64,000 nucleotides of DNA from Thamnaconus septentrionalis (taxonomy: Eukaryota; Chordata; Actinopteri; Tetraodontiformes; Monacanthidae): assembly GCA_009823395.1 (NCBI GenBank), contig CM020514.1, forward strand, positions 5,239,966 to 5,303,965, read 5' to 3'. A program made the translations under genes and the position numbers. The notes under the pieces were generated by a model that did not search any database, was not told the DNA's origin, and worked only from the letters and a program-made list of their open reading frames with translations. Position 1 is the first letter of the stretch. Every line of letters begins with the position of its first letter. Positions 55,884 through 64,000 of the stretch are shown one piece after another.

Positions 55884-57257
55884 AGCGGTGAAAGAACACA
55901 CCCCTGGGGGGCGCCAGTACTGATTGCACGGATGTTGGGAGACGATACTTCCCAGCCTCACCCACTGTCTCCTGTCAGAGAGGAAGTCGTAAATACACTG
56001 ACAGGTGGGGGGCTGGCGGGGTAAGCTGGGAGAGCCTATTTCTTGATGAATTATGGATTTGAATTATGTAACCTTACGACACATGAGGTAAATACTCGAA
56101 ACTACCGTCTTGAGTAAACAACAGGGCGGAGTGACACAGCACACATCTCAGAATTTGGCCCAATGAGGTCGTGGGAACTGCGGCAGTAAACATGCAATTT
56201 TGAAATCAATCAGCCCAGCAGGAATGTAGTTATGGCTGTGTATTTGTCCTGTGATGTCACATTATTTCAGAGTTTGGTGAATGTGCAGGTCACAACTTGC
56301 CCACAAGAGCATTTTTCTAGTTGTTGGATTGTGTATTTTATGAGTTGAAGGAAAACTATCCCTTTAAGAGGTTTATTTAGCTATATTACTTCTAAACACT
56401 TTTACTTGTTATGGCGTGACACCATATACCATATAAGGCAAGCTCTAAAAAAACAAAACAAGAAAATGCAATTCTGGCCTCCATCAAGTACACCAAAACT
56501 TAGACAGTACTCTTGCACATGAAGCATTGTATATTGTGGCCCTTGGACAGCACCACAATATACACATTTCTACTAATACAATATATCAACACATCAACAA
56601 CTTCAACATCTGCGTTGCGACTTAACTCAACTTTGCGACTTTGACCAAACTCAAACCAAAATGAAAACGTGGCTGGCTCCTTTGCAGCAGAAACATGCTA
56701 ATGCAAATTTCCCTCACGTGGTGTTCACCAAGTGCGACCGTCAAATATGTCACCAACTCTCTACCCACTCTAAAAAAAAAAAATTCCACGAGTCATTCCT
56801 CCAAGATTTTCTTAACTGGATGCAGCGTGAAAGCTCCCGGTGAGCGTGATTCACGCCCTCGCAGCGCGGCGAGCGTTGCATCAGCATCGCCGACGTTCAC
56901 GACGCGGCGGACGAGCAGGTGGAACAGCTGCTTTCTGACAGGAGAGGAAAGGTGTCGTAACGCTTTCCTCCAGCGCCCAGGAGGAAGAAGCTTGGATCAC
57001 TCTGACCTCACCCTCATCAGACACCTCTGGGACGGAGTTGGAACGATAGTTCTCACTCTAAGGCTCCTCCAGTGTGTGTGTTAGTGGGTGTGTGCACGTG
57101 TGAACGTCGTTCTTCATTCTCGCAACCTGTCCATAACAGGTGAAGGGTGGCAGAGCAGCCGATATAGTTCCCCACACGCTGGTGCGGTGACATCCTCACG
57201 CACTTGGCTGAAATTATGCAGGAACCTCGACATTCACTCCCAAGGGCGGAGCCACAG

Positions 57258-57430
57258 CATCATCAAGTCATGTCTTTGTTGACTGATGTACAGTACATAT
57301 ACATATATATATATATATACACATACTATACATAGTATCATCAAGTCATATCTTTATTGATTGATGTACAGTATATATATATATATATATACATATATAT
57401 ACATACATAATGTATTTATGACTTGATGAT
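57258..57430 (+). repeat. AT-rich tandem dimer with inverted end
   Basis: catcaagtcat, then cttt-ttga-tgatgtacagta and a (TA)n run occur twice in tandem (57258-57336, 57337-57417). The array is closed by the inverse atgacttgatgat (57418-57430). Confidence 0.75.
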
Positions 57431-57739
57431 TGTCCTGGATTTTGTTTTTAGTGGAAACAAGACACTCAAATACAAAATTTAATGTCACATTAATCCTGAC
57501 CCTTGACCAGTAGCTGGCAGTAGCCACACAGTAACTGCTGATATCGGTTTTAGGGCTGGGACGATATGCTTGTCCCCCAATTTGATTCTTCTATGATTTT
57601 TTTTTTTTTGGATGCCAATTCGATTTAAATTGCGATTCTACGATATTTCCGATTTTCTCGATTTTTAGTTTGCATTTTTAACACCAAACAGTTGAATGAT
57701 TATGATTGTCTACAGACTATTCCAGGAACCATATTTACC

Positions 57740-58640
57740 CCCACACTGAACGCGTCAAGCGCAGGGGGGCGTCAGCGCAGCCATTCATTGTGTACGTGCG
57801 ACGTCAGTGCAAGAGCGCGACGTCGCGCAGGGAGCAGAGCGTCGCGCAAGGGTGGCATTTGACGCCTTGACGCCCGATTTAAAACATTTTTAAATCGAGC
57901 GTCAACGCGCTGTGACGACATCTTGGCGCGGTCAATAGGAGCGCAGCCGGCTCCGAAAAAAGTGGCCAGACGCAGAGCGCCAGTTCGCGATAGAGCAGGA
58001 GTGAGAAAAATGGAGGGAAAACTTGTGTCTCGCAGTGTCCCGAGTGTAAAATCTGAAATGACGCTGAGCTCTGGGACTCAAGACTAGCTTCAAAAATATG
58101 CATCTGGCTGGCGACTCTGCTTGGTTTCGGCGCTCTGACGTTCTTGTCAGCTCCGGTGCTCGTAGTAGCTGCTACGTGTTTTGCATTCAGGTGGTACCGG
58201 AGGCTTGAATAACTGCGGTGGAACGAAAACTCGTCGTGCCACCGTTTGCACACAACAGCGCTCTCATCCTCCCGCATGCTACTCAGTGCGTTGCTGTCCA
58301 TTTTGCTGGAAACTCGTGCAATGTACGTTCCGTGTTGTCTAGAGTATAAAATAAAATGCGAATCAACGCGATAACGTCTCGACCCTCAGATATATGAAAA
58401 AGCAACAACTTTATGTTCATATATTGTCAGGCACAGTTCGATGTAGAGAAGTTTTAACAAATATAAAACACTGGTGCCGTGCAATGCATCTGGGCACTTT
58501 ATTTCCCCCCAGAACCGGCTGCTCTCCTATTGGCCGCGCCAAGGTGTCGTCACAGGGCGTTCACGCCAGGTCTGCGCCTGCTCGCGCCTACTTGCGCCAT
58601 ACCGCATCAGACCGCGTCAAAAACGCGTTCAGTGTGTAGG
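57740..58640. mobile_element. Inner inverted-repeat element carrying BED-finger debris
   Basis: The ends cacactgaacgcgt (left) and acgcgttcagtgtg (right) are perfect 14-bp inverses. Subterminal blocks also mirror each other: ctgtgacgacatcttggcgc with aataggagcgcagccgg on the left, and their inverted near-copies at about 58520-58570. Together these give extended inverted arms around a core of about 500 bp. The core encodes a decayed BED finger on the minus strand. Confidence 0.6.
58104..58301 (-). pseudogene. Decayed BED zinc finger of a hAT transposase
   Basis: The 66-codon open segment from the ATG at 58301 contains VVCKRWHDEFSFHRSYSSLR followed by YHLNAKH. The pattern is a first Cys, a Ser-Leu-x2-His helix and His-x4-His at the end, as in BED fingers at the N-terminus of hAT transposases. 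The second metal-binding cysteine (C-x2-C) is replaced by Trp, so the finger could not bind zinc normally. No catalytic region of a transposase follows. The segment sits inside the inverted-repeat element 57740-58640. Confidence 0.55.
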
Positions 58641-60287
58641 CACCTTCAGTCACTTTCTAAGTCAGCAGCAATATATAAGTTTACTCTCTTTTCAAAAGCC
58701 TGGATTGCATAAAAGAGGCAAAAATAAAAGTATAGAAAAACAGGCTTCTGAGATATGTATACATATGTAGGTAATCTGCTGTGTTCGAACGTTCCGTTTG
58801 TGAAGCAAGATGTTTCACCCTCTGCTGGAGAAAAGTAGTAACATTTTCCAACCCGGCTTAACAGACTAAAATGAAGCATTTGAATTTGAATTTGAAAAAA
58901 CAAAACAAAAACAAAAACGATCTTTGAACAAAAAAATTGATTTAAAAATAAATCGTAAAACAAAAAAATTGCGATACTTATGAATCATTTTTTTCTCCCA
59001 CCTAAAAGTTTTATCATTAATATTAACTTTTGTTAAAGGTGGTGAAGATTTGCTGTCCTCTAATTCATCAACCAACTGTTATAAGGTCACCCTGAAAAGA
59101 TAAGTGAAAACAAATACAGTATAAAAACTAGAATACTAAAAACAGTCCCGTAGTCATTTCAGGTATCTACTTATTGCCACCCTGATGTGAGCCATGATCA
59201 CACCCTGTGCCCCCCCCCCCCCCCTTCCCCCGCACAAAAAATGAAATTTCTCTTTCTCCGCCACTGTTCACTCCTTGACAGGTCGTGTGTCACTTGTTGC
59301 ACGCAGAAGCACACACGCACACACGCACCCGCAGCAAATGCCATCCTTTGACAGGCCCACTGTGCTCGCTGGAGTGCGATTGGCCCATCTGCCGTCGGAG
59401 AGGGGGAGGGGTTTCGCAGAGGGCGGTTCAATTAATGGAGTTTCCAAAGTGTTTTCACGCCTAAACTGACACGTTATTAGGAGACCCGCCCGATCTGATT
59501 GGATTTCACACTTTTGCGTCTAGAGACGCGTGAGCGCACAAATAATCGGGGGGGTGATGCTCAAATTATCACGTTTCCAAATTGTTTCCAAAAAGAGAAG
59601 CAAGAATTGAATTTGTCAGTCTAGCCTCGTGCACTATCCATGTCCTGCATTTTTTGCAAGTTTTCCTCTCGACACCCCCCCAACACCGCCGGCATTTCAG
59701 TTTCAGTTTGATGAAGTCCGAGCAGTTACAATCTACGGTACGTGTTCCCTACGGCTTCGGCAGCAACAAGAAGGTCGTAATGCGACAAATCCGACGGGAG
59801 CTATGGATTATTAAGTCATCCATCTGAGCCCGCGCCTTCAGGTAAGTGCAAAATGGAAGCTTGCGAAACTCAAATACGCATTTGCTTCAAAATGCACAAA
59901 AAGCGAAATAACTAATAAATTACTATGAGTGTGAGGAAGAAACGCACAAAACAGGCAAGTTGCGCACGATGTGACCTCACCAATTGTTTATAATGACTTT
60001 GACTGAAAGTGCAACAACTTTCCACACTTATTCGTACCTAAATCTAATTTACTGTTTCTGGTTTGTGGGGGGAGTAGCCCGTGAACCTGGAGAGAATCCA
60101 CACGGAACTCCGAACAGAAGGACCGCGGTAGAAATCGCACCCTGTCAGTGTTAGCCACGACAGCGCTGCCGCGATCCACTTGCGATTCCAGCGACTGCAT
60201 TCAACTGAACGTTTGAACGTGAGTGCTGGCATACGGGACACATTGTGTTTTATAGCTTGCTGTGCTCTTGCTGGTGTTGGGTGACTG

Positions 60288-60550
60288 TGGCTCAGGAGGA
60301 GAGCGGGTTGTCCATTGACTGAAAGGTTGGCGGTTCAAATCCACTCCATCCGTCGTCGCGTCCTTGGGCAAGACACTTAACCCGAAATTGCTCCCTAAAT
60401 GGGGCTAGGCAGTGCCTGGCCTGGCAGCAGCCACCCATTGGTGTATGAATGTGTGTGTGAATGGGTGAATGACAGGCCAATGTAAAACACTTTGGGGTAA
60501 GGTGCTGGAAAAGCGCTATATAAGTGCAGTCCATTTAGCATTTTACCATT
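60288..60550 (+). mobile_element. tRNA-headed SINE, second family
   Basis: gtggctcaggaggagagcgg and ggttggcggttcaaatcc are A- and B-box-like blocks. cttgggcaagacacttaacc, gtgtgtgaatgggtgaatg and the 3' end aagcgctatataagtgcagt-ccattta are signature blocks of a different abundant fish SINE. It appears nearly full length. Confidence 0.7.
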
Positions 60551-60714
60551 TGGCGTTGCCAGTGATTGACAGCTGCATTCAGACACGCAGCAGAAAAAAA
60601 AAGTTGAAGAGGTCTCAACTTCAGACTAAAGTATCAAATATATATCAGATATACATATGTGTACATATATATTTTTGTTTTCTGTTATAAAACAGACCTC
60701 CAAAATAAGTCGGG

Positions 60715-60968
60715 CACCATGACGGCACAGCGGTCACAGCCTCATAGCAAGAAGGTCGTAGGTTCAATTCCCAAGACTGGGGGCTTTCTGAATGGAGTTT
60801 GCATGATCTCCATGTGTCTTTGTGGGTTGCTTCCTGGTCCTCTATTACCGCAGTCTGAACGTAACCAGCGAATCGAACTGAGTGAGTCTGTCTTCCTTGT
60901 TAAGTCGCCTTGAGATAAACTGACAACGCGCATGAGAAGCAGTGATGGAAAACAGATTGGATGGATAA
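60715..60968 (+). mobile_element. tRNA-headed SINE
   Basis: The head is ggcacagcggtcacagcctc with B-box gtaggttcaattccc. The body contains tggagtttgcatgatctcc, and it ends in ggaaaacagattggatggat. It is of the same general family as the copies at 7950 and 43756, and is diverged. Confidence 0.65.
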
Positions 60969-62058
60969 TACAGCTCATTGGAACGACACCGGAGCTCAAG
61001 CTCACTCTGAAATGTGGTACAACATCAGTCCAGTCACTACAGCTGAAACTTCCAGCTGTGACACACACACACACACACACATACACGGGCACAGTGTAAT
61101 ATGATCAAGGCCCATATTGGTCCACACAAGGTACTTCAACTCGCTGCAGTTACGCAGCCTCCAGTTTTTCCACGTTTGTGAGCATATGGTGTCAGAAGCG
61201 TCATCTCCACATCCAAGGAAACCAAACACTTTTAAATGTTTTACTCGTCTTGCATTGGTTTTTTTTTTCTTTGTTTTTTTTGGCTTCTCTTCATCACAAT
61301 ACGGTGGCAGCGCTCGCTCTCCTCCATATGCTCGACAACGGAAGGCAAGGATACAAGGCGCGAGACTTGGCACGGAGACAGGCTAGCGGAGTAGCTAGCC
61401 AGTCATGAGGTAAATGGAAAAAAAAAAAAAGAAAGAAAAGAAGCTGTAATTAACGTCCCCTCCATCGCCAGTAAGGCGCCGATATAACGCAGCGATAACC
61501 CCAGTGAGATGGGCACGCTCCACTTGTCCAGATGTGGTTTTTCCAGTTGAACATTATTGCTGAGCATGTGACCGCGCCCGCTGACTTATAGAGAACGATA
61601 CAGTGGAGCAAGAATAATCTTGCTGGGGGAAACCACCCGGAACCTCCCTCAGGGACGTCCTTTTGCCACTTCCCATAATCCACTTGGCAAACCCGCTAAA
61701 CTGAATTGATGTGAGAGGTAATAAATGGCAATCACTTTCATCAGAGTATTATTTAAATTATGGCTCTTTTTTTTTTGTTTGACAGACTCAACGTCTTCAT
61801 CCTGTCTGGGTGTGCAGCATTAAAATCTCAGAGACATGACTGCCCCCCACCCCCAAACCGCCCCACAGGGCTTTGTGACTCCGGACTGCTTTAACTACGG
61901 GGGTCTCCGAGGCTTAACCCCGCCGCCGAATCACTAATGATAGGATCCGGGGAAATCGCCGGAAAAGGCGCTTCCCGCATTCCTAAAAAAAAAAAAACAA
62001 CCCCGCGGCCGTTTGGCCCTTCCGCGATTTATGTAATTCAATCACGGCGTGCACTGAC

Positions 62059-62252
62059 CTCGTAGTCCACCTCCAGCGATTGGCCCTCTCCTTTGGTGTG
62101 GAAGTGCTGCGTGTGGGAGTCCACCGTCAGGTTGACCTGCCTGTTGAAGCGCTCGATGTGAACCGAGTGCCAGTGCTGGTCGTCCAGCAGGCTGCCCACC
62201 GTGACGGCAACGCGGCTGCCGCCGCCGCCGCCAAACCTCTGCCTGTTATCGT
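62059..62252 (-). CDS. cntnap5: cntnap5 exon B: middle of laminin G1
   Basis: This 194-nt exon (phase 1 to 0) has acceptor cctcccgcag and donor gtcagt. It encodes residues 69-133: a variable segment DNRQRF followed by five glycines, then [17 protein letters not shown], the laminin G core motif seen in all CASPR proteins, and ending EVDYE. The run of GGC/GGT codons makes a Gly5 insert where other family members have a Ser-rich loop, so this loop is probably exposed and length-variable. An N-linked glycosylation sequon (NLT) sits in VNLTVD. The exon ends exactly at a codon boundary, as expected for the DYE/LSFGG junction of the family. Only a 334-bp intron separates it from the preceding exon, the shortest intron in the window. 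Confidence 0.92.
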
Positions 62253-62586
62253 CTGCGGGAGGCGCAGAAGGGGAAAAAAGGGAGAGAAAAATTAAACACA
62301 CAGAGCGCTGCCAGATGTTCCGCTGCCGGAGGTCCGGCAGAGGAAAAAGCCGACAAAATAACAACAAAACATGGACGATTCATTCCAGAGACAACAGAAA
62401 AAAAAAAAAATCATAGCAGGAATTTGCTCTTTGCACGCCTCGGAAAGGCTCATTACTGAAAACGCGCGCTGCCAGGAACGTCTTAGATCTCCCGGCGACT
62501 CCTCACGGAAATCAATCGGCTGCACGTGCGAGGCTAAAGCCACCGCGGACACGAGACGACAAAGGGTGAGGCAATGGAGGAGGCAC
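62253..62586 (-). other. Intron A-B
   Basis: 334 bp, with an A11 run at about 62398-62410. No repeat was seen. Confidence 0.8.
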
Positions 62587-62790
62587 CCAGGTTGAGGTAG
62601 AGGTCCAGCCTCCCGCGGTGCAGCTCCAGGGTGATGTAGTCGCCCCGCTGGCCCTCGCCGTGCAGCAGGACGCCCTCGGCCTGGTGGCTCTTGAAGCGCA
62701 GCGAGATCACGTCCTTCAGCGTCGACATGGACTTCTGGTTGAACCGGTAGAGCAGCGAGCTTCTGCCGTCAAAGTCGGCCACGTAGGACT
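62587..62790 (-). CDS. cntnap5: cntnap5 exon A: start of laminin G1
   Basis: This 204-nt exon (phase 1 to 1) follows a ctttccag acceptor and ends before a gtgcct donor, which is weaker than the others but is the one that joins in frame to the next exon. It encodes residues 1-68 of the visible product. These begin with a split Lys codon, then [20 protein letters not shown], the first strands of a laminin G-like domain. [14 protein letters not shown] follows; this motif is nearly invariant in the family. Laminin G domains of CASPR proteins bind partners in the extracellular space. In this gene family the previous exons encode the discoidin domain; they lie upstream at coordinates above 64000. 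High GC and a clean open frame contrast with the flanking intron. Assignment to CNTNAP5 rather than CNTNAP2 rests largely on this exon and the exon at 54407-54550. Confidence 0.92.
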
Positions 62791-64000
62791 CTGGAAAGCA
62801 GACGAGGCAGACGATATCGTAAGCTCACATGGTGCACTTTTGGCAGGCTTGACTTATGTCACGATCCGTGATCTTAGTCTCCTACTCTGACGTTTGCAAG
62901 CTTCTTAATTTCAAATGTTCCGGAAATTTAGTGTTGCTCAACTGACCTATATGAAGGTGACGTCATGCGTCACCTTCATATGTGTGATTCTGCGTGGATT
63001 CTCAAGCCGTGGTGTCATATTGATGGTATTATGAGCCACATTTATCTAGGTAGGGCTGAGCATTGACGTCACTGGAGGCCTAGGAAGTAACAAAAACATG
63101 TAGCCAACGACCTCGGCTGCAGGTGAGCTAACAGGAGACGTGGTTTCACAAAAATAAAATGAAATGAAAAAGCAGTAGCGGGAGATACAAGTCAACACAT
63201 CCAGTAATAGCAAACTGCACAATTTGAGCCAACACGGGAGATCAATGCGCTGCACAATAAGAGCGCTGCATTGAATTACACTAACAGAACTATTCAAATT
63301 GGAACCGGGCTCCAAACGGCCCCCGTTAGCACATAAATCTGATGCGAGATGGTTGCTGGGAGGCTTCGGAATGGCTGACATTCGTCTGCTTCCCTTCCAT
63401 GGAAGAACAAATCTGCGGGCCGCATAAAAAAATAATAGCAAAGAATTGTTGTGCGAGATAAAAAATCAACAGCGGGGATAAATAAAGACTTATTTAGAAT
63501 AAAAAAAAGAACATACAGAGAAAACACAAAGCGGCAGACAATGCAGCCAACCAAATAAAGCTTTGCAAGCAGTGCTTGTTTTGTTTTTTTGTTTTATTGT
63601 TGGTGGGTTTTTTTTTTCCGGGGCGCAACATCACCGGTGGCAACAATAATTAAATTCCATTTAACACGAAATAATAAGAGATTTAGCATTAGCGCTATCA
63701 AAACAATCAAATAATTAAAAACGTAATTAGGTAGCGGTGGGATCCGGCGCCGCTCTCAGCCTCGGCGGGAGACAAATAACTTGCGCAGGTTAATCGCTCT
63801 CCCTGAAGTCTGCCATGAGACGCGCAGCCACCGTTAATCACCGCTTGAAAAGCAGCCCGACTCGGTGTCGCCTCGCAGCGGCTGAGGGAGCACCCGGCTG
63901 ATGCACGCAGTCAGTCACTGGAAGCCGTCCAGGTGGGAAAAAAAAAAAAAAAAAAAATTAGACTGTAACCCTCCTTCAGAACTTTCTCGGGTTTAATTAA
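62791..64000 (-). other. Intron before exon A (partial)
   Basis: Apart from the perfect hairpin at 62949-62981 and a poly-A run at 63938-63957, I see nothing. In particular no discoidin-domain exon lies here. Confidence 0.75.
62949..62981. repeat. Perfect 14-bp inverted repeat
   Basis: atatgaaggtgacg and its exact inverse cgtcaccttcatat are separated by five bases (tcatg). The centre contains gacgtcat, a CRE-like octamer. It could be a footprint of a transposon or simply a chance palindrome. Confidence 0.8.

Larger units (their letters stand above)
57552..59005. mobile_element. Degenerate outer DNA transposon (hAT-like ends)
   Basis: It begins ttagggctgggacgatatgc with several cgatt/cgatatt blocks. 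It ends in a mirror-like stretch (attgatttaaaaataaatcg, attgcgatacttatgaatca, ctcccacct). Such ends are usual for decayed fish hAT elements. The right boundary is approximate and I see no clean target duplication. A second element (57740-58640) is inserted inside. Confidence 0.45.

Noticed and set aside
55701..56024. 107-codon frame with Arg-Glu repeats
   Set aside because: Product of the (GA)n run; the same applies to 4623-4838.
60288..60345. tRNA-like A and B boxes (also at 7950, 43985 and 60720)
   Set aside because: They are the heads of SINEs; the anticodon stem and acceptor stem cannot be completed, so no tRNA gene is called.

Overview
The window looks like vertebrate nuclear DNA, most probably from a ray-finned fish. 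It has short coding exons with GT/AG splice signals and consistent phases, separated by AT-rich, microsatellite-rich introns of 0.3 to about 10.5 kb. The dispersed repeats are of types typical of fish genomes: tRNA-headed SINEs, hAT-type MITEs, a Tc1/mariner-like MITE and L2-like LINE debris. There are no operons, no bacterial genes, no CRISPR array, and no tRNA or rRNA genes.

The only protein-coding gene I can support is a neurexin-superfamily (CASPR) gene on the minus strand, a contactin-associated protein-like 5 (cntnap5) orthologue. Twelve internal exons lie in order from about 62.8 kb down to about 1.8 kb. They encode about 667 contiguous residues: laminin G1 (62790-54407 plus the start of the next exon), laminin G2 (48053-35567), EGF-like 1 (26237-26131), the fibrinogen-like segment (21496-4332) and the start of laminin G3 (1959-1789). 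All twelve join in frame with matching phases. The 5' part (signal peptide, discoidin domain) lies beyond 64000. The 3' part (rest of LamG3, EGF2, LamG4, transmembrane segment, 4.1-binding tail) lies before position 1. Assignment to member 5 rests on residue-level resemblance to vertebrate CNTNAP5; whether it is a teleost 5a or 5b copy is not resolved.

The introns hold most of the unusual material. (1) A direct tandem duplication of about 2.64 kb (42697-45340 and 45341-47982) begins inside the first laminin G2 exon. It leaves an extra, acceptor-less, frameshifted copy of that exon's 3' part at 45143-45340. It is either a real recent duplication or an assembly artefact. (2) A 650-bp fold-back element lies at 30413-31062. 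(3) Two non-autonomous hAT elements have 8-bp target-site duplications (7359-7896, 55150-55712). (4) A nested element at about 57.55-59.0 kb carries a decayed BED zinc finger. (5) A Tc1/mariner-like MITE is present twice (19858-20463 and, inverted, about 48715-49100). (6) A probable solo LTR and a reverse-transcriptase scrap with a YADD box lie at 33.8-34.3 kb. I found no new gene system beyond these; the open questions concern structural variation and transposon history inside one neuronal adhesion gene.
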